In this document: piece after piece, positions 1-9,692 of the stretch
Layout: each line of letters starts with the position of its first letter
Numbering within the stretch: position 1 is the first letter of the stretch
Assembly (NCBI RefSeq): GCF_028657195.3
Contig: NZ_JANCPR020000061.1
Location: 1 to 55,855 of the forward strand
Direction: 5' to 3'
Length of the DNA stretch: 55,855 nucleotides
Origin: Streptomyces iconiensis
GTDB taxonomy: Bacteria > Actinomycetota > Actinomycetes > Streptomycetales > Streptomycetaceae
Made by a program: the position numbers and the translations under genes
The notes under the pieces: generated by a model
Told to the model about the DNA's origin: nothing
What the model saw: the letters and a program-made list of their open reading frames with translations, nothing else
The model's database searches: none

Positions 1-113
1 ACTCCCCCGGCCGTATCGGGACCAGCCCCGGTGTCAAAGTCCGAGGGGGGCAAGTTCGAGGCCGCCCTGGGGGGCCTGTCGGTCGGAGGTTGGGGGAGGA
101 GTGGGGCAGGGGG

Positions 114-1310
114 TCAGAGGGCGATGAAGAGGACTGTCAGGGCTAGGAGGACTACTAGTAGGGCGCTCAGGACGCCTAGGCGGGTGCGGCGTTCTGGGGT
201 GGGGCGGTGGTGGCGGGCTGAGCCGGCTCGGGGGGCGCCAGGGGAACGGGGGGCGCGGGCGGTGCCGTGGGCGCCGCCTGCCAGTTCGTCGGCTCCGGGT
301 ACGCGCATGCTGGTGTGGGTGTCACGGTTCGAGTCGGGGCCTGCGCCGCTGTGGACGAGCGGTACGGCACCGGCGGCGGGCACCGGGGCTGGGGCAGTGG
401 TCTCTTCGGGGGCGGGGTTTTCGGGGGAGAGAGAGTCGTCCTCGTACATCTCCTCGGTGTGCTCGTCGATGTCCAGCGGCGGCAGCCCTGCGACGGAGGG
501 CAGGAGTTCCCGTAGGCGGGAGGCCAGCTCGGCGGCGCGCAGGCGGGAAGCGGGGGCCTTCGCGAGGCACTGGTGGATCAGCTGCCACAGCTCGTCGGGG
601 ATGCCGGGGAGAGGGGCGACGCTCTCGGTGACGTGGCGGCGCAGGACGGCTCCGGGGTGGCCGCCGCCGAAGGGGGTGAAGCCGGCGAGGAGTTCGTAGA
701 GCACGGTCGCCAGCGCGTAGATGTCGACGGAGGCACGCGGTGGCAGCCCCTCGACGATCTCGGGGGCGAGGTAGTCGGGGGTGCCGATGATCGCGGTGGC
801 GCGGGTGCGGCGGGGTGAGTCGATGAGCTTGGCGACGCCGAAGTCGGTCAGGAGCGCGGGGGGTGCTCCGCCGGGGCCGGCGGGTGCGAGGGCGTCGAGG
901 AGGACGTTCTCGGGTTTGACGTCGCGGTGGACGATGCCCGCTGAGTGGGCGGCGGCGAGGGCGTCGGCGATGTCGGCCGCGATGGCGACGGCGGCCTCGG
1001 GGGCGAGGCGCCGCTCGTGTTCGAGGCGGGTGCGCAGGTCGGTGCCGCGCACGAGGTCCATGACGAGGGCCAGGTCGTTGCCGTCGACGACGAGGTCGCG
1101 CACGCCGACGACCCGGGGGTGGTCGAGGCAGAGCAAGGCGCTGCGTTCCTGCACGAACCGTTCGACCAGGTCCTGGTCGGAGGCGAGGTCCTCGCGCAGC
1201 AGTTTGACCGCGACGGGTCCCTCGGGGCCCTCGCCGAGCCACACCGTGCCGGCGCTGCCGCGGCCCACGATCTGGTGTGCGGTGTAGCGACTGCCGATCT
1301 TCCGTGCCAT
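114..1310 (-). CDS. pkaB: Membrane-anchored Ser/Thr protein kinase, PkaB-like
   Basis: Hanks-type kinase of 398 residues that phosphorylates Ser/Thr of protein substrates, with the catalytic domain in the cytoplasm. Visible motifs: Gly-rich loop GRGSAGTVW (16-24), ATP-binding Lys36 in VAVK, catalytic loop HRDVKPEN (128-135, Asp130), DFG at 156-158, and GTPDYLAPE in the activation segment. A Pro/Ala-rich linker (about 290-370) leads to one hydrophobic C-terminal segment (about 375-397) with almost nothing after it, so the protein is probably tail-anchored; no PASTA domains are present. It starts at an ATG with MARKIGSRY. It lies just downstream of, and in the same direction as, a second kinase, like the known pkaA/pkaB pair of S. 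coelicolor. Gene assignment rests on family and arrangement. Confidence 0.9.
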   Translation of the reverse strand: MARKIGSRYTAHQIVGRGSAGTVWLGEGPEGPVAVKLLREDLASDQDLVERFVQERSALLCLDHPRVVGVRDLVVDGNDLALVMDLVRGTDLRTRLEHERRLAPEAAVAIAADIADALAAAHSAGIVHRDVKPENVLLDALAPAGPGGAPPALLTDFGVAKLIDSPRRTRATAIIGTPDYLAPEIVEGLPPRASVDIYALATVLYELLAGFTPFGGGHPGAVLRRHVTESVAPLPGIPDELWQLIHQCLAKAPASRLRAAELASRLRELLPSVAGLPPLDIDEHTEEMYEDDSLSPENPAPEETTAPAPVPAAGAVPLVHSGAGPDSNRDTHTSMRVPGADELAGGAHGTARAPRSPGAPRAGSARHHRPTPERRTRLGVLSALLVVLLALTVLFIAL

Positions 1311-1468
1311 GGCGACAAAACTACGCGGCGCGGCGTGCGTTGGGATCCCCGGATGCCGTTAACCGTCACTTCTGTGGTGGAAATCCCCTGCTGAAGTCGA
1401 CAAATCAACGGAGCCACCGTTCAGTTGGGCCTCCGTGCGGCTGCCGCCCCCGCGCGGCAGCCGCACGG

Positions 1469-3196
1469 TCAGCCGAGGTTCTGCACGGAGTCGACGATGT
1501 TGCTGACGACCTCCTTGCTGGACTCCCAGAAGTTCTTGCCGTCCGCCCACCACTCGGGCAGCGGCGTGAGGTTCCAGGCCAGCACGCAGATCACGGCGAT
1601 GATCAGGATCATCACGAGGCAGCCCTTGAGGCAGCCGAGCCCCGGGATCTTGACGGGGTTGGCGCTGCGCTGCCTCGGCTCGCGGCGCTGCCTGGGCTCA
1701 CGCGGGGGCCTGGGCTCGCGCTGCGGGGGCCGCTGGGGCTCGCGGCGCTGCGGTGGCGGCTGCGGGGGCGGCTGCGGGGGCGGCTGCATGGGCGGGCGCT
1801 GCTGTTGCTGCTGGCCGTAGCCCTGGCCGTACTGCTGCTGCCCGTAGGACTGCTGCCCGTACGGTGCCTGCTGCGGAGGCGGCGGCGGGGCCGCACGGCG
1901 GTGCGGGCGGCGGCGCAGCGGGTCGAGGCTGGGGTCGACGGGCTGGACCTGGGTCTGTTCGTTGCGGTCGCGCGCCGCGCGCATCTGGTTCTCCCAGGGG
2001 TGGGGCCCCTCGGGCTGCTGCGACTGGTCCGGCGCGTTACCGGGTACGGGCGGCATGTGCTGGGTGGGGGCCGCGTCCGGGTCTCCGGGCACGCCCTGGC
2101 CGCCGGGGCCGCCGGTGTGCGGCATGACGTTGGTCTCGGCCGCCGGGTCGTAGCCAGCGGCGGCGGCTCCCGCCGCGGCTCCGGCGGCGCCCGCCGCTGC
2201 CGCGCCCGCCGCGCCCGAGCTGTGCGGGAGCACCTGGGTGGGCTCGGCGTTGCTGCCGCCGCCCGTATCGGGCACCTGTGCGGGGGTGGGGTCGGGTGCG
2301 AGGAGCCCGCCGACGCCCATCGCCGCCGCTGCCGCCTGGGGCGTGGCCGAGCCACTGATGCCGCCGGCGACGGTACGGAGGGCGCGGGCGAGGTTGTCGG
2401 CGCTGGGGCGCTGGTCGGGGTTCTTGCTGAGGCAGCGCTCGATCACCGTCCACAGCGGGTCGGGAATGCCCGCGGGGCGCTCGGGCTCCTGTGCGAGGTG
2501 CTGGTGGAGTACGGCGAGCGCGCTGTCGCCGCTGAACGGCGGGCGCCCGCTGACCAGCTCGTACAGCAGGATGCCCGCGCCGTAGATGTCGACGGCCGAC
2601 GTCTGCGGGCGGCCCTCGGCGGACTCGGGTGCGACGTAGGCGGGGGTGCCGACGAACTCCTGGGTACGGGTGAGGCCCGGTGAGTCGGCCAGGCGTGCGA
2701 TGCCGAAGTCGGTGAGCATCGGCCGCATGCCGTTCTCGTCCTCGGTGAGGAGGACGTTGGCCGGCTTGAGGTCGCGGTGCACGACACCGTCGGCATGGCT
2801 GGCGGCGAGCGCGTCGGCGACCTGAGCGGTGACGAGGCACGCGGCGACCGACGAGAACGGACCGTTCTCGCGCAGGTAGCGGTGCAGGTCGGGACCCTCT
2901 ATCAGGTCCATGACCAGAGCGAGCAGGTCGCCCTCGACCACGAGGTCGCGGGTCCTGACGATGTTGTGATGCGTCAGCCGGAGGAGGACGGAGCGCTCCC
3001 GCAGGAAGCGCATCACCACATCCGGGTCGTTCGCCAGTTCCTCCTTGAGTACCTTGATCGCGACGGTCTCGCCGGGCTGCCCGGCCACCGCCGCCTCGGA
3101 GCCCGCCGTCTCGCGCTGGCGAGCCCGCCAGACGGTGCCCGTAGCGCCGCGTCCCAGCGGCTCTTCGAGCAAATACTTGCTGCCTACCGGCCGCAC
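1469..3196 (-). CDS. pkaA: Membrane-anchored Ser/Thr protein kinase with Pro/Gln-rich linker, PkaA-like
   Basis: Hanks-type Ser/Thr kinase, 575 residues. Kinase motifs: GRGATGTVW (15-23), Lys48 in VAIK, HRDLKPAN (140-147), DFG at 163-165, GTPAYVAPE. The rest is low complexity: an Ala/Gly stretch, then a Gln-Tyr-Gly and Pro/Gln/Arg-rich segment, one membrane helix (about 523-544) and a short extracellular tail of about 30 residues. The frame is open 30 codons upstream, but I chose the GTG at 3196 because AGGGAG lies a good distance before it and the kinase fold starts at once (VGSKYLLEE). The 158-bp gap to the next kinase suggests co-transcription is possible but not certain. A Pro/Gln-rich C-terminal region is a described feature of S. 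coelicolor PkaA. The partner across the divergent promoter region carries an FHA domain, a phosphothreonine reader. Confidence 0.9.
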   Translation of the reverse strand: MRPVGSKYLLEEPLGRGATGTVWRARQRETAGSEAAVAGQPGETVAIKVLKEELANDPDVVMRFLRERSVLLRLTHHNIVRTRDLVVEGDLLALVMDLIEGPDLHRYLRENGPFSSVAACLVTAQVADALAASHADGVVHRDLKPANVLLTEDENGMRPMLTDFGIARLADSPGLTRTQEFVGTPAYVAPESAEGRPQTSAVDIYGAGILLYELVSGRPPFSGDSALAVLHQHLAQEPERPAGIPDPLWTVIERCLSKNPDQRPSADNLARALRTVAGGISGSATPQAAAAAMGVGGLLAPDPTPAQVPDTGGGSNAEPTQVLPHSSGAAGAAAAGAAGAAAGAAAAGYDPAAETNVMPHTGGPGGQGVPGDPDAAPTQHMPPVPGNAPDQSQQPEGPHPWENQMRAARDRNEQTQVQPVDPSLDPLRRRPHRRAAPPPPPQQAPYGQQSYGQQQYGQGYGQQQQQRPPMQPPPQPPPQPPPQRREPQRPPQREPRPPREPRQRREPRQRSANPVKIPGLGCLKGCLVMILIIAVICVLAWNLTPLPEWWADGKNFWESSKEVVSNIVDSVQNLG

Positions 3197-3760
3197 GTCA
3201 TGCGCTCCCTGGTCTCGTACTGCTATCCCGCCCACAATAGTGCCGCCGCGGACAGGGGTGCCCGGTCGCGCGTGCTCGGCACACACATAGGAGCCGGGGC
3301 GGCTCCCCCGGAAGACGCGTGCCGCGCGCTCATGGTTGCGGTCATGCGCGGTCCCACGGAAGAGAACGTTCCGAGCTGGTCCGATGCGTTCCCGAAGCGG
3401 CGCCGAGTGGTCGGTCGGCGGATGCTTGCCCGGTCACTCATGCCCGAGAACGGCCATTCCATGGCTTCTTGCGGAGAATTCCTGCGCTGTTACGGACGGT
3501 CCGGTTCTCCTCACAGTGGGCCGCCGAGTGAACGGATTTCTTCGGCACGGCTTCCGAACTGGCCCTCTTAGGGGGTGGCCGGACTCATCAAGATCATTAG
3601 AGTGGCGGAGACGGGGCGAGTTGTCAGCCGTGGGTGCGAGTATGCATCCAGCATCAACACATACAGACACAGTGCAGTGGACGAGCGAGTGCCAGCGCGC
3701 GAGCGCGGCGGGTGGGCGGCCCGCCGTGGCACACAGCGCGGACGGGACCTGGAGGGACCG
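3197..3760. promoter_or_regulatory. Divergent intergenic region between pkaA and the FHA-FtsK gene
   Basis: A 564-bp region separates two divergent start codons, so promoters for both directions are expected here. Part of it (about 3440-3680) is visibly less GC-rich than the coding DNA. Apart from the ribosome sites (AGGGAG before pkaA, GGAGGGACC at 3751-3759 before the plus-strand gene) I could not assign convincing -10/-35 pairs. Short open frames inside it lack ribosome sites and family resemblance. Confidence 0.4.
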
Positions 3761-6700
3761 ATGCAGATCCGGCTGACTGTCGCCCTGGCGCCGCGCGGCG
3801 TCCGGGGTGCGGGGGGCACCGGTGGCACGGGCACGGCGGGCCGGGCCGTGCCACCGCCAGGCTCCCCGGGCGGGTATGCGAACGTGCTGGTCACGGCACC
3901 TTCGGGCACCGTACTCGCGGCAATCACGGGCGCGCTGGCCACCTCGGCCGCCTCCGCCCTCGCCGCCTCGGCCACCGGCGCGGTGGCCGGCGCGGGGCAG
4001 GGTGCCGAGGAGGGGCCGCAGGAGCCCGTTGTCGTCTTCGCCGGGACCCGGCGCCTGGACCCGCACCGCCAGATCATCGGCGAGCCCCCGCTGCTGGACG
4101 GCGCCGTGATCTCCCTGCACGCGCCGGTCACCCCCGCGGCGCTGCCCGCGCACGGTGCGGCGGTCTCGGCGTACGGCTCTGCGAAGGCCAGGCTGCACGT
4201 CGTGGCGGGCCCCGACGCGGGCGGTATCCATCTGCTGCAGGGCGGCAAGGTCCATCTCGGCCGCTCCGCCGAAGCCGACGTGCCCCTGGACGACCCCGAC
4301 GTGTCCCGGCTGCACTGCGCCGTGACCGTCTCCGACGGCGGCGCCGTCACCGTCACGGACCTCGGCTCGACGAACGGCACCACGGTGGACGGGGCCCCTG
4401 TCGGCGCACCCGCTGTCCTCTTCAGGCCGGGCTCGACGCTGCGCATCGGCGAGACAGCGATCAGGCTGGAGGCCGCGGGCGACCCGGAAGCGGCCGAGGC
4501 GGACACGGCGCCGCCACTCGCGCTGCCCATCGCCCCGGACGGCGAGGGAAGGCTGCGCGTGCTGCGCGAGGTCAGGGGGGACAGGAAGGCCGGAGAGGCC
4601 GGCGAGGACGGGCGGGACCGCGGAGGAAGCGGGACGGCCTCCGGTGGTGCGGCTTCCGGGCAGGCGCGGGTGCCGGGAGCGCCCGCGCTCCCCGCCGTGC
4701 CCTCCGGCGAAGCCGCTGGGCAGGACGGCACGGGCGGACACGCGTACGCACCTGGCGGCCCCTTCCCCGGCGACAGCGGTACGCACGGCTCCGGTTTCGC
4801 GCAGCCGCCGCCGTCGGGCGCCGAGGACCGGCGCAGGGCGCGCGGCCTGGGCGCGTGGGCACGCCGGTTCGCGGGCGGGCGTGCCGAGCCGGGCCCGGCG
4901 GCGCACAGAAGCGACGGATACGGCCCCTACGGGCAGGACGGCGCCTACGGTCCGGAAGCGCACCCCAACGGGCCCTCCGGCCAGGGGAGTTACGGCCCGG
5001 GGAGCGCCGAGGGGTACGCCGCGCACCCCCTTCCCGAGGGCCAGGAGGAAGCCTGGGGCGCTCCGGGCCTCGCACCGGTGACGGGCGACATGGACGCGCG
5101 CTGGCCCGATCCGGCAGCCGTACTGCTCACCGCGCTCGGCCCGGGGCCCCGGCTCTGGGAGCGCGAACCCGAACATCCGGACGCGCTGACCGTACGGGTC
5201 GGCACCGCGCACCGGGGCGGCGGGCACGGCGACCCGGTGACGGTGGCGCTGCGGCAGGCGGGTTCGCTGGGGCTCGCGGGCCCGCGCTCGCGCCTCGCAG
5301 GGCTCACACGTTCGGTGATCGCGCAGCTCACAGCGCTGCACGGGCCGAGCGGACTGGAGGTCGTGCTGCTCTCGGCCGACCGCACGCGCAGCGCCGAGGT
5401 CCGCGCCGCCGAGTGGTCCTGGCTGGGCTGGCTGCCCCATCTGCGTCCGGCACACGGCCAGGACTGCGGCCTGCTGATGGCCTACGACCGTGAGCAGGTC
5501 GCGGCCCGTACGGCCGAGCTGGTGCGGCGCCTGGAGGCGTACGGCTCGGCGCCTGGAGCGGGCGTGCGCCCCGGACCCGCCGTCCTCGTCGTGGTGGACG
5601 GCGACCCGGGCCCCGCAGCGCTGCGCGAGAGCCTGGGCCGGCTGGCCAGGGACGGCGCAGGGGCCGGTATCCATCTGCTGTGCCTGGCCGAGACGCCGCC
5701 CGCGAGCCCCGCCTCACCGGTGGCGGCGACGGTCGAGGCAGCGAACGCCGCGTGCCCGGTCTTCCCCGAGTGCGGCGCGCTCGCACTGCTGAGCGGTGAC
5801 GTGGCGACGGCGGTCCGTGTCCTGCACCGGACTCCGCAAGCGCCCGGAACGCAGGCACCGGGAACGCACGCACCTGGAGTGCCCGCGCCCGGAATGCCCG
5901 CGCCCGGATCGCCGGCCTCCGAGGCCGCTTCCGTGGGGGGCACCAGATCTGCCGGGGCTGCCGGGTATGCGGGGTCGGCGGGCTGTGCCGGGTTCACCGC
6001 GCCCGCGGGGCCCGTGGCCACGGGGCCCGTGGCCACGGTGGACGCGGTGTCCGCCGCGTGGGCCGAGCGGTTCGCGCGTGCGCTGGCACCCCTGCGGGAA
6101 CCGGAGGGCGCCGGGCCCCGCGCCGGCGCGGCGCGGCCCGCCGTCGCCCTGCCGCCCAGCTGCCGGCTCCTGGACGAACTGGGCCTCGCGCGTGCCACAC
6201 CGGCCGCGCTGCTGGCCCGCTGGTCGGAGCGGGGCGGGGACACCTCGGGGCACGCGCCCCTGGTGTTCGGCGCCGGACCGCACGGCCCGCTGGAGGCCGA
6301 CCTCGCCGATCTCTCACCGCTGGCCGGCGCGGCGGGCGTGCCTCTCTCAGGGAGCCAGGCGAGTTCCCCGCTGCCGGGGCACGCGCTGATCAGCGGCGGT
6401 CCCGGCACCGGCAAGACGGAGCTGCTGCGCTCGCTGTCCGCCTCACTGGCGGCCGGTGAGCGCCCCGACAGGCTGGCCCTCGTACTGGTCGACGGCGCGG
6501 GCACGGAGGCGGGCGACGGACTGCGCGCATGCGCCGAACTCCCCCATGTCACGGGTCACTTGGCGGCCGGTGACCCGGTGCGGATGCGGGAGTTCGCGCA
6601 GGCGCTGAGCGCCGAGCTGAAGCGCCGCGCCGAGCTGATCGGCGACCAGCACACCTACGAGGAGTACGTACGCGCCGCGGCACGTCCGGGCGGTCGCGTG

Positions 6701-8128
6701 ATCGCGCAACGGCAGTCACCCGACCGTTCGGCGCGGGCGGAGCAGGCGGAGCGCGGGGAGCGTACGGAACGCGCCACGGCGGCGCTTCCGGCGGAGGGCG
6801 AAGGCGCGGACAGGCGTGCCGAGTTGGCGCCCGGCCAGTCGGCGCGGACAGGCACGGCGCGCGCCGAGGAGCGCACGGCACAGGACGGGGGCACCCTCGA
6901 CACGCTCTCCCCGCACCCCGCGCGCCGCCCGGCGGGCGAGGACCCGAACCCGAACGAGACACAGGCTCAGGCCCCACCGCAGGCCCACGCCCAGACGCAG
7001 CCCCCTGCACAGCCCCAGACGCAGACGCGGGCCCAGGCAACCGCACCGGTATCCGCACCGGCGCGGGAACAGGGGCGGGAACAGGGACCCGGCCAGACTC
7101 AGGGCCAGGCGCCGGGGTCCGGCGCCGGGCAGGGGCAGGGCCTGGCACCAGGTCAGGACCAAGGTCCAGGCCCGAGTCAGGGTCAGGGCCAGGCGCCGGT
7201 GGAGTCGCGGGCGCAGGGGGGCGTGGGTGCGCAGGGTGCTGATGCCTCTGTGGAGGCCGACACCACGCGCCGCACCCTGCGGCTGAGGCCGCGCGAGGAC
7301 GGTAAGCGGGCCGGGCGCACCCCGGAGGGCGAGTCGCACGCGACGTCGCGGGTGTTCTCGGTACCTGGCGGCGCCGAGGCGGTGCTGCCCCGACTGGCCG
7401 TGCTGGTCGACGACTTCGACACGCTGGTCGACCCCGCGCTCGGCAACCCCGGCCGCCCGGCGGCCGGTTCGGTGGTGCGCGCACTGGACGCCGTCGCGCG
7501 GCTCGGCGCACGGCTGGGCGTGCACGTGATCGCGACAACGGGCCGCGCCGACCGCACGGCGGGCACAGCCGTGGCCCAGGGTGCTGCGCTGAGAGCCGAG
7601 TTGAGCACCATGGAAGGCGGCGAAGAGGCACCCAAGGGGCGGGGCACACTCACGGTCACGCTCCCCCAGGCACCGGGCGCGGCCTCCCATGGGGCCGGCG
7701 CGGTCAACCAGGGAACAGGCGCGCGGGGAACAGGCGCGGAATCCGGCCACGCTGGTGCCGTGGCTGCCCGCACGCCCTCCTCCGCTCCGGGAGGCTTCGC
7801 ACCTTCTCCGGCAACCCCGTCGTCCCCGACGTCCCAGGCGTTCCCGGCCGCGACGGGCCTCCCGTTCCAGGCTGGGCGCGTGACGGGGCGTATCCCCCGT
7901 ACCGCGACGTTGCGCCCCACGGTCGTCCCGCTCGACTGGACGCGTGCGGGCGATCCGCCGACGCGGCGGCACGTACGGGAGTTGGGCAACGGGCCGACGG
8001 ATCTGGCCCTGCTCGCCAGCGCCATGGAGCGCGCCGCCGCCTCGCTCGGGCAGCCCGCCGGCGCCCCCGCTCGTACACCGGCGGCGAGCAGGTCACGGAG
8101 TGGTCAAGATGACGCCCTTGACAGCTGA
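3761..8128 (+). CDS. FHA domain / FtsK-SpoIIIE-type ATPase (EssC/EccC-related)
   Basis: 1,455 residues from an ATG preceded by GGAGGGACCG; upstream open frame is ignored. Order: N-terminal Ala/Gly-rich region (1-135), FHA domain (about 143-245, with GRS, SRLHC and STNGT, the phosphothreonine-binding residues), low-complexity linker, a first FtsK-like module without an intact Walker A (about 460-640), then a second module with Walker A GGPGTGKTELL (about 878-888) and a Walker B-like LAVLVDDFD. A long Gln/Pro/Gly-rich insert (about 1065-1150) splits the second module. This resembles ATPases of type VII-like secretion, but no WXG100 or other secretion genes are nearby. It is divergent from two Ser/Thr kinases, so its FHA domain could read their phosphorylation (inference). 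Substrate unknown. Confidence 0.85.
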   Translation: MQIRLTVALAPRGVRGAGGTGGTGTAGRAVPPPGSPGGYANVLVTAPSGTVLAAITGALATSAASALAASATGAVAGAGQGAEEGPQEPVVVFAGTRRLDPHRQIIGEPPLLDGAVISLHAPVTPAALPAHGAAVSAYGSAKARLHVVAGPDAGGIHLLQGGKVHLGRSAEADVPLDDPDVSRLHCAVTVSDGGAVTVTDLGSTNGTTVDGAPVGAPAVLFRPGSTLRIGETAIRLEAAGDPEAAEADTAPPLALPIAPDGEGRLRVLREVRGDRKAGEAGEDGRDRGGSGTASGGAASGQARVPGAPALPAVPSGEAAGQDGTGGHAYAPGGPFPGDSGTHGSGFAQPPPSGAEDRRRARGLGAWARRFAGGRAEPGPAAHRSDGYGPYGQDGAYGPEAHPNGPSGQGSYGPGSAEGYAAHPLPEGQEEAWGAPGLAPVTGDMDARWPDPAAVLLTALGPGPRLWEREPEHPDALTVRVGTAHRGGGHGDPVTVALRQAGSLGLAGPRSRLAGLTRSVIAQLTALHGPSGLEVVLLSADRTRSAEVRAAEWSWLGWLPHLRPAHGQDCGLLMAYDREQVAARTAELVRRLEAYGSAPGAGVRPGPAVLVVVDGDPGPAALRESLGRLARDGAGAGIHLLCLAETPPASPASPVAATVEAANAACPVFPECGALALLSGDVATAVRVLHRTPQAPGTQAPGTHAPGVPAPGMPAPGSPASEAASVGGTRSAGAAGYAGSAGCAGFTAPAGPVATGPVATVDAVSAAWAERFARALAPLREPEGAGPRAGAARPAVALPPSCRLLDELGLARATPAALLARWSERGGDTSGHAPLVFGAGPHGPLEADLADLSPLAGAAGVPLSGSQASSPLPGHALISGGPGTGKTELLRSLSASLAAGERPDRLALVLVDGAGTEAGDGLRACAELPHVTGHLAAGDPVRMREFAQALSAELKRRAELIGDQHTYEEYVRAAARPGGRVIAQRQSPDRSARAEQAERGERTERATAALPAEGEGADRRAELAPGQSARTGTARAEERTAQDGGTLDTLSPHPARRPAGEDPNPNETQAQAPPQAHAQTQPPAQPQTQTRAQATAPVSAPAREQGREQGPGQTQGQAPGSGAGQGQGLAPGQDQGPGPSQGQGQAPVESRAQGGVGAQGADASVEADTTRRTLRLRPREDGKRAGRTPEGESHATSRVFSVPGGAEAVLPRLAVLVDDFDTLVDPALGNPGRPAAGSVVRALDAVARLGARLGVHVIATTGRADRTAGTAVAQGAALRAELSTMEGGEEAPKGRGTLTVTLPQAPGAASHGAGAVNQGTGARGTGAESGHAGAVAARTPSSAPGGFAPSPATPSSPTSQAFPAATGLPFQAGRVTGRIPRTATLRPTVVPLDWTRAGDPPTRRHVRELGNGPTDLALLASAMERAAASLGQPAGAPARTPAASRSRSGQDDALDS

Positions 8129-8248
8129 CGCAGTATTGCGGGGTGTCTTGATCCGGGCGTAGGACTGTCCGCACGGGACGTACGGCGCGGAAGCCGGATG
8201 CGTGACGCGTGACGGGGGCCGCGCCTCGGATGGGGACGGACGGTATCC

Positions 8249-9649
8249 ATGCGCATGTCGGGCCGTACGACGCACAGCACCCGCACCACTCGCACCACAC
8301 GCGCCACCCGTACGACGATCGCGCTGTGCGCGGTCGCCACGCTCTCCCTGACCGCAGCGGCATGCGGCTCCGACGACGGTGGAGGCGGTGGCGGCGGCAA
8401 CGGTGGCGCGGAGAAGATCAAGGAGACCGTCAAGCTCCCCGATCTGAAGGGGGAGAACCTCCAGGTCGCCGCGGTGTGGACGGGCGCCGAGCAGAAGCTG
8501 TTCGGGAAGGTGCTGGCCGAGTTCGAGAAGCGTACGGGCGCGAAGGTCGAGTTCGTGCCCACCGGGGACAACGTCGCCACCTACATCGGGTCCAAGATCG
8601 AGGGCGGTAAGCCGCCGGATGTGGCGATGCTGCCGCAGGTCGGCGTGCTCCAGCAGTTCGCCGACAAGGGCTGGGTCAAGCCCCTCTCGCCCGCGACCAA
8701 GAAGGAACTCGGCAAGAACTTCTCGAAGGGCTGGCAGGATCTCGGCTCCCACAAGGGCAAGCAGTACGGGGTGTACTACAAGGCGGCAAACAAGTCCCTG
8801 ATCTGGTACAGCACCAAGGCGTTCACGGACGCGGGCGTGGGTGAGGCGAAGACCTGGAAGGACTTCCTGAGCACGGCGCAGACTCTCGCCGACTCGGGCG
8901 TCGAACCCGTCTCGGTCGGCGGGGCCGACGGCTGGGTGCTCACCGACTGGTTCGAGAACATCTACCTGTCGCAGGCGGGCCCCGAGAAGTACGACCAGCT
9001 CGCGAAGCACGAGATCAAGTGGACCGACCCCTCCGTGAAGAAGGCGCTCACCACGCTCGGGCAGCTGTTCGGCAAGAAGCAGCTTCTGGTCGGCGGCAGC
9101 CAGGGCGCGTTGCAGACGGAGTTCCCCAAGTCGGTGACACAGACGTTCGCCGACCCCTCGGCACCGGGCGCCGGGATGGTCTTCGAGGCCGACTTCGTCG
9201 GGGTCAACATCACCTCGGACACCAAGTCGAAGATCGGCAAGGACGCGAAGGTCTTCCCGTTCCCGTCCGTCGACGGCGAGCCCCCGGTGGTGACGGGGGG
9301 CGACGCTGCCGTCGCGCTCAAGGACTCCAAGGCGGCGCAGGCCATGCTCACCTATCTCGCCTCGCCCGACGCCGCGGCGGTGTGGGCGAAGGAGGGTTCC
9401 TTCGTCTCGCCGAACAAGAACCTGGACCTCTCGTTCTACCCCAACTCCGTCCAGCGGGAGATCGCCAGGGCGCTGGTCGGCGCGGGTGACGACTTCCGCT
9501 TCGACATGTCCGACCAGGCACCCGCCGCGTTCGGCGGGACCAAGGGCGAGGGCGAGTGGAAGGCACTCCAGGACTTCCTGACCGACCCGAAGGATGTGGC
9601 CGGCGCCCAGAGTGCCCTGGAGGCGGCTGCGGCCAAGGCGTACAAGTAG
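8249..9649 (+). CDS. Sugar ABC transporter substrate-binding lipoprotein
   Basis: 466-residue extracellular solute-binding protein of family 1. The N-terminus is Arg/Thr-rich, then hydrophobic, ending in a lipobox-like TAAAC with Cys39 as the predicted lipidated residue, followed by an acidic and Gly-rich spacer. The mature part has the binding-protein pattern FEKRTGAKVEF, PPDVAMLPQVG and a C-terminal AMLTYLASPDAAAVWAKEG. It would capture a sugar outside the membrane and pass it to the two permeases downstream. First of three genes in one direction; a 356-bp gap with a stem-loop separates it from the permeases. The sugar cannot be deduced from sequence alone. ATG 8249 follows GGGGACGG; a second ATG two codons later is possible. 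Confidence 0.9.
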   Translation: MRMSGRTTHSTRTTRTTRATRTTIALCAVATLSLTAAACGSDDGGGGGGGNGGAEKIKETVKLPDLKGENLQVAAVWTGAEQKLFGKVLAEFEKRTGAKVEFVPTGDNVATYIGSKIEGGKPPDVAMLPQVGVLQQFADKGWVKPLSPATKKELGKNFSKGWQDLGSHKGKQYGVYYKAANKSLIWYSTKAFTDAGVGEAKTWKDFLSTAQTLADSGVEPVSVGGADGWVLTDWFENIYLSQAGPEKYDQLAKHEIKWTDPSVKKALTTLGQLFGKKQLLVGGSQGALQTEFPKSVTQTFADPSAPGAGMVFEADFVGVNITSDTKSKIGKDAKVFPFPSVDGEPPVVTGGDAAVALKDSKAAQAMLTYLASPDAAAVWAKEGSFVSPNKNLDLSFYPNSVQREIARALVGAGDDFRFDMSDQAPAAFGGTKGEGEWKALQDFLTDPKDVAGAQSALEAAAAKAYK

Positions 9650-9657
9650 CGCTCAGC

Positions 9658-9692
9658 GGGCGGCGGTTCCGGAGAGCCCGCCTCCGCCGCCC
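9658..9692 (+). terminator. Stem-loop just after the binding-protein gene
   Basis: A perfect 9-bp inverted repeat (GGGCGGCGG at 9658-9666 and CCGCCGCCC at 9684-9692, 17-nt loop) begins 9 bp after the stop codon. There is no T tract. Such hairpins after the first gene of ABC operons often protect or partly terminate the transcript, which would make binding protein more abundant than permease. The role is inferred from position. Confidence 0.4.

Noticed and set aside
1..113. Possible RNA gene or gene end at the left edge
   Set aside because: I see no tRNA-like fold, no convincing hairpin terminator and no protein motif in these 113 bases; it is left unassigned.
1277..2683. Long plus-strand frame opposite the PkaA-like kinase gene
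   Set aside because: It is the complement of the kinase and its Pro/Gln-rich linker, a typical high-GC shadow frame. It has no ribosome site and no family motifs.
3575..3760. Longer N-terminus for the FHA-FtsK protein
   Set aside because: The frame is open upstream, but the ATG at 3761 has a strong ribosome site and the upstream 62 codons do not look like protein of this family.
3434..5674. Minus-strand frame of about 746 codons under the FHA-FtsK gene
   Set aside because: Arg/Ala-rich shadow of a low-complexity gene, without motifs or ribosome site.
6955..7200. Gln/Pro/Gly-rich stretch in the FHA-FtsK gene as a frameshifted or foreign insert
   Set aside because: Frame and codon bias stay continuous through it and the ATPase sequence resumes after it, so it is a low-complexity linker.
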